From NCBI RefSeq assembly GCF_009730915.1, contig NC_052489.1:30745916-30809915 (forward strand): a stretch of 64,000 bases of DNA. Direction: 5' to 3'. Numbering within the stretch: the first letter of the stretch is position 1; each line of letters begins with the position of its first letter. The translations under genes and the position numbers were made by a program. Origin of the DNA: Dioscorea cayenensis subsp. rotundata. Lineage: Eukaryota > Streptophyta > Magnoliopsida > Dioscoreales > Dioscoreaceae. Shown piece by piece: positions 12,743 to 25,099 of the stretch. The notes below the pieces were generated by a model. That model worked only from the letters and a program-made list of their open reading frames with translations, ran no database searches and was not told the origin of the DNA.

Positions 12743-15700
12743 TTATGCAGCAACTGGTTCATTGACAGAGTGAGATGCACCAGTATTTAACTGCAGAAAC
12801 AACAGAATAAGTATTAGCTGAATTAACTATTAGTTTCGTATTACCAACATATATTGATTACATCAACAAAATAATAAGAGTTTTTTTTCAAACAATCTGG
12901 CATGATCAGCGTTGATGATCCAGTTATAATGGAAAATTTAACTTGAATTAAAATGAATACCTTGGCAGATTTGAAGAGTTCATCTAGGACTTCTGATAAG
13001 GTTGGATGAGCGTGAACAGCGAATTTTATGTCCTGTTATGGATAAAATATATGAATGATGGTCATTTAAGGTTGACAAATATAAGTTAAATGACTGCTAG
13101 CTTATCAACAAACTTCACATTACGACTAAAAGATTGGGCACCTGAATGCGGGTGCCTAACGCTATAGCATTTGATGCCTCATGGACGAGGTCTGCAGCAT
13201 GTAATCCCAATATGTGAACTCCGAGAATCTCCCCAGTATCAGGCCTGTAAATCAACTGCAACGCAAAAGATCAAACACTTCAATTAGGTAAGGACACCAG
13301 CTAAAAACTTTCTTACAGTTAAAGGGGAAACAGGGAATTAATTTCTAAACACAAACTCAAATGCAAAAGCAGTAGTTACTCAAATCAGTAATTCAATCAA
13401 CAATCACTGACTGTTCAAGGAGCATTACGATCTTTGTTTTAAACCTTAAATTGTGAAAAACAACATTGGTAAAATCCACGCAAAGAATGTAAATAACTAG
13501 CCAATATCAATGATGACCTTCGCAAGCCCTTCAGCTTCATTTTCTGCCAGTGCTTTCGTATTAGCCTTAAAGCTTGTCTTCGCAACCCTTATTTCAAAAC
13601 CATTCTGTTCAGCTTTGTCCCTAGCTTGAGGCTGCAAGAACGACACAAATAAGATGCATAAAGAAGGCAAAGGACGCATGCACATAAGTCTAATCACAAA
13701 AAGAATACATCCCATATCTTATGAAGAACTACTTTGTCGATTCAGGTCAAAAGAAAGTATTTGTTACCTCTGTGAGACCAACCATACTAATCTCAGGGTG
13801 GGTGAAACAGGCAGCCGGGATGCTTAAATGATTAAGCACATTTTCCTTCCTACAGACCCGCTCAACAACTAATTGACAGTATTTAACATTTATTTATTTT
13901 TGTTCCAGATACAAGGAAGTTTGGCATGAATCAATTAGTAAATATGAAATTCCAAATACCTGAGATTCCTTGCGCACTAGCAGCATGAGCAAGCATCATT
14001 TTTCCATTAGCATCTCCAATGCAGTACAAGTTAGGAACCTACACAAAACTAGAAAGTTAATAATAACAAGAAGGAAATATTAATCATGCAGCAAATCAGA
14101 ACCCAACAACACTTGATGCCGGGAAGTTTTCGTCTTTATCAAGAGAAAAAAAAAGATCATGCATCAAATAGTAGAAACTTATATGATGTTCAAGCAATTT
14201 TTACCAAATCACCATTTGCATCTAGAACTTGCATATGCTCATTAACTGGAACGAAGCCTCGCTGTGTAACTACATTTATCTGAGGATAAATCAAACAAAT
14301 ATTAGAACCTGAGGAGCAGCTGATACGCATAAAACTGAACAAGGACTTTACATATGCTGTAAAACTAAGATGCACACATTTTCTAAGCCAAGTCCCTTTG
14401 TAAATGGAGCTCTTCCAGTGGCTATAAGGGCTGCATCTACCTACATAATAAAAAATATTTTATTGTTTACAACATGACAAAAAGAATCAAGAAAACATTT
14501 TAGAACTGTGCAAACACAATCCTTTGGATCTCGGGAAGATGTATAAATTCATCAAATACAATAAATGACCTCCAATGTATCTTTTGCTTCCTTTGTCTTT
14601 GCATCAATCAGCTCTATTCGTACAGGCTTGCCATCCTTTGCTGGAGTAATCTAACAAGCTCAAAAATACATAAACAGAAAAATAATGAAATAATCCGCTA
14701 ACAAAACAAGACACTCTCAGAAAAAAGTAATCACTATCAGCAACGAGTATAACCTTATTTGCAAATACTCCAGTAAAATAATCAATTTTCCTAGGGTTGA
14801 TAAGTATTCTCTGGGCCAACTTTCCAATCTCAGGATCAAAACCTGGCATCAGTTGATCTAGAGCCTCTATGAAAGTAACCTGTTGCGAAGAAAGCAAACA
14901 ATTAATGTAACTCAAGATTGAAGCTCAACAGAAACTAAAGACAGAGAACAGAGACATATTGTACAACAGTCACAGTAAAAAAGTTAACCAAAACAGTACA
15001 AAAACCTGCACAATCAAAACCACAAAATTACAGCTAAGTGTATCTGCCACTACAAGAAAAGCTATATTCATGCAGGAAAAGTCTGCCTTATCATGGCACA
15101 AAATGCATTTTCATGAATACCTCACTTCCAAGGGCTGTGTAAACATCACTGAATTCAAGACCAATATAACCACTTCCAACAATAGCTATCCATTCCGGTA
15201 CCCATTCAAGTTTGAGTGCATGATCACTTGTAAATACAGTCTTCCCTGTAAAGAGAAACCTATAATCTATAAATAACCCACACTGCAATAGAAACCCTAC
15301 GAGGACAAATGATTATCATACCATCAATTTCAATGCCTTTGGGAATGAAAGGAACAGAACCAGTTGCAATAATAATATCTTTAGCTGTGATTTCTGTTTC
15401 TGAAAACCCAACTTTTCCATATTTCACCTTTTGCGGACCCTGAAATAAATAATTAAGTGCAACTATTATAAGCACAAAATTGATAAATCTCATCACAAAG
15501 AGCCATAATATCATGAAAACTTGATCATTGTCATATGCACGTGTTGTCCAGGAATGAGTAATAAGTATTGAGAATATTTTTTTGGGTAACAACTAATGTA
15601 CTGAAAATGGGGTATGATTTACATTTCACATACCACAATTGTGCCAACACCAGTCAGAATGTCTACACCTAAAGCCTTCAACGAGTTGGTCAAATTGTTA

Positions 15701-17156
15701 CGAATTTTTAAAGCAAGATTATTTGCATGATCTGCCACTCCTTGTCTATCATATTCAGGAGCTGAAACCTGAGATTTAGAGAATTAAGTGTTATACGAGA
15801 GTAAATATTATTAAAGGAAATGATATCTTGAAGAATGCTGGTAAATTACCGCCATTCTTATTTCATCTCAACTGAAACATGGCACAACAGATTTGGAAGC
15901 TAGGTCTTCATGCAAGTAAAAAGGAAAGAATACTCTGATCACCTGTAAACCTAACGTCTTCAGGTGATGCTCATCTTGAAGCTCTCGCATCCGACCACTC
16001 ACAGCAAGAAGAGCTTTAGATGGAACACATCCTCTGTTTACACAGGTTCCTCCAATAACATCCCCCTCAATGATAGCAGTTTTCAAACCCTGTGAAACAG
16101 CAACTCTGTTTATCACCATATAATATGGTCCTGAAATTTGAAGCATATTGCATGGTAAAAATAAGTTCTTCTTGACAAGCTTAATACATAAGAACTAGAG
16201 TTGCCAACAAAGAACATCATAAGCATCAACAAAAGCGGACTTCACACTACTCAATCAATTTAAGTGAAAAAGACAACCCCAATCAGGTTGAGATATAAGG
16301 TCATATTGGGATATGGAAGACATCAATTCCGTTGAAACAAGGTAAGCAGTACAATTTGTACAAATACCAAAACACACACACACATACACACACACAAATA
16401 ATCCGAAAATATATAGGAAATAGTACAAAAATAACTCTTTTCTTGGGCACACACACACACACAGATAATCCGAAAATATATAGGAAATAGTACAAAAATA
16501 GCTCTTTTCTTGGGCCTTAAGTAGGGAAACTAATCTACACAAACATGCTACAGAGCTCAACACCATTAGCATCTAGCACTGACTACTTAATCCTTCCATT
16601 TCAATGGAAATTACAAAAATATATAGTCAACAATCATGATATGCAATCCGCATGCTAAATTATGAAAGAAATGCCAAGTAATACTCAGTTTGTGTAAACG
16701 AGCATCATCGATCATTAAGCAAACGAGTTCTCTTACAAACAAAAGTAAAAAAGTTGCTCTCTTGCATATGCCGAGCAGCTCATTGTTCAGAAACTCCAAC
16801 AAATCCACGAAGATCAGCATTCCAAACAAAGTAATCAAACAACGATCCGCTACCTGCTCAACAGCATGAAGAGCAGCACCATGGCCACCAACACCAGCTC
16901 CAATAATCACCAAATCATAATCAAACCCCTTGGACGGGCTCCCATTTGCGGAAATAACAGCCGATACTCTCAGCGGAGAAGTTTTCCGGGCTCTCCAGGA
17001 CCTCACCGGATTAACAGCGCGAAAAGGTATAGTCCCCCGGCGAAGGCCACAGAACCGGAGAGCCGAGTTGCAGGAAGGTGGCTGGAGAGCCGAATGGGAT
17101 CCGGAGGAGATCGCCGGAGAGGCGAGGGAGAGGGAGAAGGAGATGGAGGACGGCAT
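12743..17156 (-). CDS. LPD1: Dihydrolipoyl dehydrogenase (E3), plastid form
   Basis: A flavoprotein that reoxidises the lipoyl arm of the plastid pyruvate dehydrogenase complex, feeding acetyl-CoA to fatty-acid synthesis. The start at 17156 opens a Ser/Arg-rich transit peptide of about 65-70 residues ([18 protein letters not shown]). Next come the FAD Rossmann motif [18 protein letters not shown], the redox disulfide [13 protein letters not shown] (plastid-type CVNRGC rather than mitochondrial CLNVGC), the NAD-binding motif GSGYIGLEF, and the C-terminal dimer-interface active site [14 protein letters not shown] with His/Glu. The last exon encodes [15 protein letters not shown] before the stop at 12745-12743. 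There are about a dozen exons. Splice sites I checked are GT-AG, including an unusual GTCATC donor near 13503. The whole family core is present and intact as far as I can follow. Confidence 0.95.
16372..16518. repeat. Tandem duplication with CA microsatellites
   Basis: A 67-bp unit (CA repeat, then ATAATCCGAAAATATATAGG and so on to CTTTTCTTGGG) occurs twice in a row, with ATAATCCG starting at 16398 and 16465. The copies are almost identical, so the duplication is recent, probably by slippage at the CA tracts. It lies in the first intron of the dihydrolipoyl dehydrogenase gene. Confidence 0.85.
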
Positions 17157-17446
17157 AGAGAGTGGGATCTAGGGAAAAGGATTCCTCTGGTTGGAGCCTT
17201 GGAGGGGACTGAGGAGCTAGAGTGAAGAGATCACTCGGTGTCGTTATCGCTCTTGGAAATGCTCAATGGAGTGCGTGCGCTCTAACTCATCCACCATTAA
17301 ACTTGTCTCGAGATCAGGATTTAGTATTTAAGTTTTTTTTTTTTTTTTTTAAATTCTCTACTTGGCTTTGAGTCTTTGACAATGGAGTGACAGACACAGT
17401 GTGTATCACGTAAATGGGTCAACTAGATTATTATAAGATGGAGAGC

Positions 17447-17620
17447 TCTCATTTTATTATATTATTTTTGTTATCAATACATTGATCTTGATTGCAATTG
17501 GAGACAAAATTATCACTCCTATTTGAGATGGAGGGTGATTTCTCTCATTTTATTATATTATTTTTGTTTTTAATGCATTGATCTTGATTGCAATTGGAGA
17601 TCACTCCCAAAAATTGTACT
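17447..17620. repeat. Imperfect tandem duplication, period 96 bp
   Basis: TCTCATTTTATTATATTATT starts at 17447 and again at 17543, followed in both copies by a TGATCTTGATTGCAATTGGA block. It lies in the spacer upstream of the dihydrolipoyl dehydrogenase gene. Just beyond it, AAGGGTTCGAACGGG (17636-17650) looks like an isolated tRNA box B, too little to call a SINE. Confidence 0.7.
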
Positions 17621-18033
17621 TTTACCATCACTTGTTAAGGGTTCGAACGGGTACCAGTTATTCAAACTTTTAGTTATACCAACTTGCCGTGCAACTCTTT
17701 TAAAGAGAAATAGTATTATTAAGTAGGCTTTGTTGCCCTTTTCTTTTAAATGAAGCTTTGTAACACTAGCAACGTGATATGTATATTATATATATATATA
17801 TATAGTTTGAGTTGATAAATAAGAATAAAGAAATATGAAGGAAAACTCAATTCTAAAATTCACTATGATGAAATGAAGCCATGACAGAACTTCAAACAGT
17901 TGTTCCAAAACAAGATATATAAATCTAAAAGGTTGCTAAACAGGGCGAGTTGAAAACCCAAATCATTGTCTCTATAAGTAACCGAAGTCAGAAGCCAAAA
18001 ATAGCACTTCTGCGCTCTTCATCAGAAGCTCTC

Positions 18034-21000
18034 TTAAAGCTCATCCTGAAATCACAAGTCAAGAAGAAAATTAGAACAGGCACAAAGAAAATTAAAAAAT
18101 AACAATAAAAGAAGGAAAATAAATAAAGGCAATGGTACATGTTTTTTATCATCTTCTTTCTCAGCCTCTTCTTCAGGTTCAGCATCCGCTTCTTTTTCAT
18201 CAGTCTCAGATTCAGCGTCAGTTTCATCCCCCTTCAAACCAGGAAAAGAAAACTCAATTTCAGATTGTGAATTTTGGTCATAAACAGTCACAATATCAGT
18301 AGAACATGGAGTTCAAGAGTCCAGGACTTACTTCATCATCTGAGGCATCATCATCATCTTTAGAATTCTCCTGAAAATTAAGAAGAAACAAAAGGAATAC
18401 AACACCAAAGTAAGTAACATAGTCTAATATTTTATTGTTAAAAGCATGCCAAAGCCATCATCATGATCTCACCTCCTCCTCTTTCTTTTTCTCAGCTTCA
18501 TCAAATGCTGCCTTCTCAGCCTGCAAAACAGAAAAAATCAAAGAATGAAAAGTGTCACCTTAAAAACTCTTTGGGTATTTGCAGAAACCAGGATGTTATT
18601 GGATCATACATCTTTCTGCTTTCCCCATGTCTCTTCAGCCAGCTGCTTGGCATATTCAGGATCATCGCAGACTAATACATTGTCAAATAAAGTTCCTGAT
18701 TTTACTTGCCACAACTCAATGCCAACATATTTAAGCTTGGGGAAGACATAGAGGTCTGGCACTTCCTTGTACTCTGCACGAAAAGATAGGTTAAATGTAT
18801 CAGCTATGTGATCAAGAGTTCAAACAATGTCAGAAGAAATTGGGTCAATTGCTGGTAGAAATTAAACCTGGGTTGTCAATCATTGGTGCCTTCCATTTGC
18901 CCTTGTAATTTGGGTTCTTAATTTTCTGAAAGATATGATGAACAAAATACAGTCAATACTGCTATCTGAAATGTGTTCATAGAAGAAAAATAATCTTCTC
19001 TAACCTTTGGAGTCCAGGGTCCTTTGTATTCAGGGTTGGGAATGGTCGGGGCAGTCCATTCACCATCTTCTTCATCATTCCAATCCTCAGGCTGCAGCAA
19101 ATACATATTAAAGGCAAGAAGGGATCAAATGTCAGCAAATTCACATCAAGCATCAGATTATTTATTGGTAGGTGAAACAAAGAATTACCTTCACAGCCTC
19201 AGGGTCTGGAATTTCCTTGGGGATATCATCATAACCCTTAAAGCAGAGAAAAACAACAATACTAGTAGTGTAAGACTCAATAATAAAGTTGAAATGTATC
19301 GAGTTCAAGAGAAGAGGAACAAAAGTAATACCGGATCAATGAAGAATTCTCATGTGAACAAATTTTAAAACTGGGATAAGAAAGGAACAACACTGATGCA
19401 ACTTATTTTCCAAAATGAGTTTAGGGTTTATAATTAGTGGAACCAGCCAATGGTAGATTGCATGAACAAATACCTCTGGTTTCTTGTCCTCTGGATCCGT
19501 AATGTACTCTTTGTCTTCCCAATCTTCGGGCTGAAAATTGGTAACAACAGAACATCAGTGACACAAAACAAATTGTTGTATAAATACACGAAGAGCAGAA
19601 TTAGAGTTCCCACCTTCTTGGCCTCAGGATCCTTAATTTTCTTTGGAGGAAGAATATCCCAATCAGATGTTATGTTTCCAGATTGCTTCTCCTCGTTATC
19701 AATGAGAATGGAGTATGTAGAATCCGGACGAATGATAAAAGTATACACATGAGATAGCTGATCAGTCATGCAAGTAACATCCTTTTTGATCAGGTGGTTT
19801 GTGTCATTATGATTGAGAATGGCATGAACCTTCTTGGTGCTGTAACCGCAGATATCAGGTCCAAACATGATGCTGCAAGTTCCAAATCTACAATGTTAGC
19901 CTTGTATACATAGATACAGATTCCGATTTCGTTTTAAAAAATATGTCAAAAAAGATTACCTATATGGGGTATCACCACCAAACTTTTTCTGATCAACATC
20001 ACCACTAAGAAGCTTCATGTAACCACCACCACAATCAAGCTTCTGTTCATGCTTGACTGAAAACTGGAAAACCAGGGTCTTGTCCTTGTTGCTGAACTCC
20101 GGGAACTCTGCTGAAATGGCATAGAACCGGTAGTCCTCGGTGGTTTGAATACCTGCATTTAGAAATTATAGATATATTACACAACATCCACATTTTAGAC
20201 TGATAATGAAACACTAATAAAGAGGATTTATCCAATACCTTTATCATTGGCATCACCATTCCATTTGCCAGAAGTGTGGTTCCATTCTCCTGCCGTGTTC
20301 TCATCCCTCTTCCAATCCGATTTTACCCATCGACTGTCCCATCCATCTTTAGATTCAAAAAAAATGCGAGGACATGAGCAAATAAATTTTTTTTCCCCAA
20401 ATTAATAGATTAAACATCATAAAAACTAGCATTGACAACATGGAAAGAAAAAATAAATACAGGACAATGTATTACAGATTCACTTAATATAGTGAAAATT
20501 AACATTATTCTGAAAATCTAGAATTGGCTTTGAATCATATTAACATCAACAAATATTATCTAGCATGGAGGAATTGAGAATTAATCAGAAACAGAGGAAG
20601 CCATAGTAACAATTTATACTTCAACGGAAGGATAATAACTGCCCACATGGTTGTATCACGGTATCGCCGCGCAAAAGGACCCCACCTCTAAAACCACATT
20701 ATCTACCCACCAATAAAACATGATAAACCATAAACCCTCCTTGAATCTACCAAGATTTATCCCAAAAAACTCCACCGATTTAGCAATATCGATCTGGAAA
20801 ATCGCCGGGTAAAAATACATAAAGATCAAATTCAGTAAACCAACAGATTATATTTATATATATATATATAAACAATGCCAATCTCATGGCGTAATCAACA
20901 AAAAAGAGCGGCTGGTGATTCGTTTTCAAATCATTCAGCAAAAACACCGACGATCTGATCGGAAACCAAATCCTATCATTGAAACTCCACACAGATCACG

Positions 21001-21282
21001 CATTTCATCACAAAAAAACAAACAGATCCACAAATTAAACTCTAAAACAGTTCACCATCTCCAGAAAAACAAACTAGATCAACGAATCACATCACTAGAA
21101 CGAAACTGATCACCGATCACAAAACACAAGCATCAGAAGTAAAATCTCGCGGAAAGAAGAGAGAGTGGATCGTGCTGGGAAAACGTACCATCAAATCGTT
21201 CCTCGAAGTAGACCTCAGCGGAGACAATGGAGACCAAAGCGACGAACACGAAGACGAGAAGAGAGTTCCTCGGGATCGCCAT
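18034..21282 (-). CDS. CRT: Calreticulin (ER Ca2+-binding lectin chaperone)
   Basis: Calreticulin folds monoglucosylated glycoproteins and buffers Ca2+ in the ER lumen. The start at 21282 gives the signal peptide [20 protein letters not shown], then AEVYFEERF. The globular lectin domain carries WNHTSGKW (an N-glycosylation site), CGGGYMKLL and MFGPDICGY. The P-domain has three KPEDW/KPEGY-type repeats and matching G-W-x-(A/P)-P-x-I-x-NPxY repeats ([30 protein letters not shown]). The C-domain is a long Glu/Asp tail. The HDEL retrieval signal is split: the His codon ends the penultimate coding exon and Asp-Glu-Leu-stop form the last 12 coding bases (18045-18034) after a clean CAG acceptor. Without that splice the protein would lose its retention signal. 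The promoter carries an ER-stress element. No breaks are seen. Confidence 0.97.
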
Positions 21283-21344
21283 TGCCGGCGGTGAGAACGA
21301 CCTCTTTCTCTGTGAACACTGAAAACAAGACCTTTGGGTGTTGT

Positions 21345-21353
21345 ATTTATATA
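21345..21353 (-). promoter_or_regulatory. TATA box of the calreticulin gene
   Basis: The minus strand reads TATATAAA about 64 bp before the calreticulin start codon, in the right direction. It fits a TATA box with a short 5' UTR. Confidence 0.65.
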
Positions 21354-21500
21354 TCTGGAAAAAAAAAAAAGGGATCTGGTCACCGTCCGGTAAGATTACC
21401 ACACTGTTGCCGTCCTTATATTCTTAGCTATGAGCACCCCTCTTCTAAAACGTTTCTGCCAATCATTCGCGCTGGAGCCTCTATTGACCAATGGAATTAT

Positions 21501-21522
21501 GACACGTGTCCATTATGACGTG
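21501..21522. promoter_or_regulatory. Palindromic G-box plus TGACGTG element
   Basis: GACACGTGTC (21501-21510) is a perfect G-box palindrome and TGACGTG (21516-21522) is a bZIP site of the UPRE/C-box kind. Both lie 220-240 bp upstream of the calreticulin start. Known ER-stress bZIPs (bZIP60, bZIP28) bind such cores; use here is inferred. Confidence 0.6.
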
Positions 21523-21643
21523 CTGAAAGAATAGAAGACCTAGTTCGGGTCTATTGGTTTTCACTTGTTTTTGTTACCTGGGTTTCTTATTGGATGGTTA
21601 CTTGTTTGTTATCCAATCAGAAAGACTGTATAGAAAGGTATAA

Positions 21644-21662
21644 CCAATAAATGATTGCCACG
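21644..21662 (+). promoter_or_regulatory. ER-stress response element, ERSE-I
   Basis: CCAAT, nine bases, then CCACG: a perfect match to ERSE-I (CCAAT-N9-CCACG), the site bound jointly by NF-Y and ER-stress bZIP factors. It lies about 370 bp upstream of the calreticulin start. A second core, CCACGTCA (TGACGTGG on the other strand), is at 21687-21694. ERSE control of calreticulin is established in plants and animals. Confidence 0.8.
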
Positions 21663-21699
21663 TACACGGTATGGTGGTGGCATGAGCCACGTCAGCTAT

Positions 21700-23598
21700 A
21701 ATGGCTTGAGTTTTGGGTCAGTTGTATGATGACCGTACATCTGCCTCGCGATCGAATTATTTATATCCGCCGGCTTGATCATCAGAAGGAATCCTAATCC
21801 CGAGGCATTTCCGGTATATATATTTGCATACAATATATATTTTTTTTTAATATCTAAATTTCATAGTAAAAAATATAAATTTATCTATTGTGGTTTATCC
21901 ACTTTTTCAAAAAAAATATATATACATATATATAAATTTATCTACAATTTTAAGTGACCATATGCACCAATTATTTAAAATAATTTTCTTCATTGAGGAC
22001 CCAAAATATAAGAAAATAAATAGTCTATCAATATCATGTTTAAATGCAACATAAATTGCCTTTATATATATATATATATATATATATTTATTTATATTAA
22101 AGAAATGGACCAGACCAGTTTATTGTCAAGCTTTATGAATCCAAAGGCGGCTTGGCCAAGTTAATTGTCTCTGATAAATTTCTAGCACGTTTTCTTATTG
22201 TTATTCATTTTTATTTTTGTTTGCTTATGACCACAAGGTCCTCATCTTATCCATTTTCTTTAAATAAAATAAATATACAAGAAAACTAATACATTTATAA
22301 AATATTATTAATGTTAATTTTAAAAGAGTTTTTAATTTTAAATTGAAGTCATATCAAACGAGTGAAGTGAAAGAAACATTGAAGTAACGTGATCAAATTG
22401 TTTCATGATTTTCCAAATTAATCTCACCAAATTTAAGTTTTTTTTAATAAAATAATAATAATAATTAGTTTGTTTTTCAAGGTTCTAGAGATGTCTCCTT
22501 CTTTATCTCATGCAACTGTAATTTTCAGGGAATAAGATTTAATCCTTAAATTTTTCTAGTCAATGTCTTATATGGTCTTTACATTCCTTTTGCTTTTTTT
22601 TTTCCAATATTAATTAAAACAGATTAGATCATTTGACCAAACATATCAATTAAATAAAAGAGAAAAATAAAAGTTCATGCTTATCATTGTATCTGACCAC
22701 TTTTTTAAGGATATCATTTTTAACAACATTATCATCAATTTATAAAAATACCAAAATAAATTTACAACAAACTAAAAATAAAAAAAAGGCTAAACTTTGC
22801 AACTTTATAATCTCTTTACTTTATGAAATTTAATTAATCATTTCAAGATTCAAAAGAGATGAAAAAAAATTAGATTTCCTTTTTTTAAAAATAAATTCCT
22901 TTTTTAAAACCAATAATATTACTATATGAACATTAATAAATTAACTCAAACTTATTTTTTATAACTTATCAATAATAATAATAATTATGAAATTTTAATA
23001 ATTTTGCAGACGGCTGGCAAATTTCCACACGACTAGTCTTTCCGTCAAATCAAAAGCCCATGGTTTTCCAAGAATGCCCCTCATATCTTTCCCATAATAC
23101 CCCTAATCTCTATCCATAAATACCCCTCCTTTTCTTTCTCTCAAAACCTTCTCCATTCCGTGTGTTTTTTGGGTTCCGTTTTTCAGATAAGTTCTCATTC
23201 TCTCTTTTGTTTCTTTGCTAAAATTTTAGTAATTTTTTTACTTTTTAATTTTATCTTTGCTTTTTGTACTTCTTGTTTGAATCCATTGTTGAAGAGCTTG
23301 TGTCAAAATTTCAACTTTTTTCTCTCTCTTTCAATTGATACTCGTTTCTCTGAATCTTTTGTGTCATGTCATGAATATCTGAATTTAAACCAAACTCTGT
23401 TAAAAATCCCATTTTTAGTGATAATCATCTGCAGCGAAATCTAGATTCAGGAAGACAAACACTAAAAAAGATCTAATTTTTAGGCTTTGTATATCTTATT
23501 ATTTCATCAAAGTTTCCATTTTTCATGTTCAAACCTTAATTAATTAATTTCTCAAATGGTTTCAGATCAAACAAAACCAGAAGCCAAAACATAACCTT
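21700..23598. other. Intergenic AT-rich spacer and bZIP 5' leader
   Basis: Spacer between the divergent calreticulin and bZIP genes. It holds TA microsatellites (about 22063-22086) and A/T-rich low complexity. From about 23100 the pyrimidine-rich, less AT-biased sequence is probably the bZIP promoter and long 5' leader. The open frame at 23160-23444 looks like leader sequence, not a protein. Confidence 0.5.
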
Positions 23599-23691
23599 TA
23601 TGAATTACTCCACTCTTCTCCGCAGGATTTGTTTTCTCCAATCATTCTCTGTGTTATTCCTTTATTGGTTCTACGTCTTCTCTTGAACTAA
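23599..23691 (+). promoter_or_regulatory. SC-peptide uORF relic, frame-shifted
   Basis: Group-S1 bZIP mRNAs carry a conserved upstream ORF whose peptide stalls ribosomes when sucrose is high. Here the ATG at 23599 opens MNYSTLLRRICFLQ, which matches the N-terminal half of that peptide. The C-terminal signature SFSVLFLYWFYVFS followed by TGA lies at 23642-23686, but one base out of frame. One extra A in the AAA run at 23639-23641 separates the halves. As written, the uORF reads out to a stop at 23689-23691 without the signature. The distance to the main ATG is about 80-90 nt, as in the family. Either the indel is real (loss of sucrose control) or it is a homopolymer error. Confidence 0.85.
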
Positions 23692-23773
23692 ATCACTCCT
23701 TTTAATTCAAATTCCAATTCCAATTCCAAATTCACAATCCACCAAAATTCAGTACATTTCCAGTAACAACACA

Positions 23774-24184
23774 ATGCAAGCAAGTCAATCTTCGAGTTCC
23801 GAAGAAATCCGGGGCTCTGTGATGGATCAAAGAAAAAGAAAAAGGATGCTATCAAACAGAGAGTCTGCAAGAAGATCAAGAATGAGGAAACAACAGCATT
23901 TGGATGAACTTATAAACCAAGTTGAACATTTGAAGAATGAGAATTCTCAGATAGAAACTCAAGCTGATTTGCTTAACCAGCAATTCTTGATTGTAGATTC
24001 TGAGAACTGTGCTTTGAGAAGTGAGGTTATGGATTTAACTGAAAGGCTAAGATCAATGAATTCAGTTCTTGAGTTTGTGGGGGAGTTCAGTGGGATGATG
24101 ATGGATATACAGGAAATTCCTGACCCTCTTTTGAAACCATGGCAACTCCCTTGTCCTACACAGCCTGTCATGTTTCAATACTGA
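23774..24184 (+). CDS. bZIP transcription factor, group S1
   Basis: An intronless 136-residue bZIP, the typical size and structure of the S1 group (AtbZIP1/2/11/44/53), whose members dimerise with group-C bZIPs and link sugar and energy status to amino-acid metabolism. The basic region KRKRMLSNRESARRSRMRKQ carries the invariant N-x7-R, followed by a leucine zipper with heptad Leu/Val/Ile (HLDELINQVEHLKNENSQI and onward). The Ser-rich N-terminus MQASQSSSSEEI and the C-terminal PWQLPCPTQPVMFQY fit the group. The start at 23774 is the first Met after the uORF; a second Met (VMDQRKRKR) lies 16 residues in. The uORF upstream supports the S1 assignment independently. Confidence 0.95.
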   Translation: MQASQSSSSEEIRGSVMDQRKRKRMLSNRESARRSRMRKQQHLDELINQVEHLKNENSQIETQADLLNQQFLIVDSENCALRSEVMDLTERLRSMNSVLEFVGEFSGMMMDIQEIPDPLLKPWQLPCPTQPVMFQY

Positions 24185-25099
24185 ATTTGAACTTCTTTTT
24201 TTTATTCTGAAAAGAGTGTTCTTGTGATGTTATTATCTGTTGTTGTTTTGCTGTTTCTAGTTCTTGTATTTCTGTTATTGTTGATTTGAATCAACAATAT
24301 GTTGTGTTCTTATTAATTACATGTTTTGGATTCATGTTGAGCAATGTGACAATCATTATCCAAATGGTAGTCTTTGCTTGTTTGTCATCAAATGTTGGTC
24401 TTTTCAAGCATATTCAAATATTTATTTTTAACTTTTTTTAATCCAAAACCATTAGCAACAACTTTAGACTTATCTTATAATTATAGTTCGGCAGCGGTTT
24501 CTTGAACCCGTTGTTTTCTTGAAATCCACGTGTTCTAACCTCACCTCAAGTCATCAAAATTTATTTATTTATTTTTAATAAAGATGGATAAATAAACAAT
24601 GATCTACACACAGAATACAAAGAAACATAGAAAGAAAGAAAGAGAAATCTCATACGGTTTCTTTTTTGCAGTACTAATCAAACACTTTGAGTTTATTCTT
24701 TTTATATACATAAAGATAAAAATGCATCCTCTAAACCACTTGTTTAATGACACGACTTCATTACAACCTTTATTATTACATAATAATTTAATGTGTATAA
24801 ATTATTTAAAAAAAAAATAAAAAAATTTGGCTTGTTTTCATCAAACCAATAATGCAATGCATGATGAGTCAACCATGCCCACAGTTTTATTTCATTTTAT
24901 CATTTCCCAGGATTTAAAACACTACAATAATTTTACAATTAAACACAATTAAACACAACATAAAAATTAAAACACCCCCAAACTACTACTACTACAACTA
25001 CTACCATTACAATCATAAACCCAAGCATATATGATATTACGATATGATGATCAAAAGCAAAATAACCAGAAAAACCCAGAAAGATTGAAAATTTATGAA
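24185..25099. other. Intergenic: bZIP 3' flank and CP12 3' flank
   Basis: The spacer between convergent bZIP and CP12 genes. It is T-rich near the bZIP side (3' UTR) and AT-rich elsewhere. I see no gene, repeat family or structured RNA. Confidence 0.5.

Noticed and set aside
17630-17660. GGGTTCGAACGGG, a tRNA box-B-like word
   Set aside because: No box A, tail or target duplication was found nearby, and no cloverleaf can be drawn, so neither a tRNA nor a SINE is supported.
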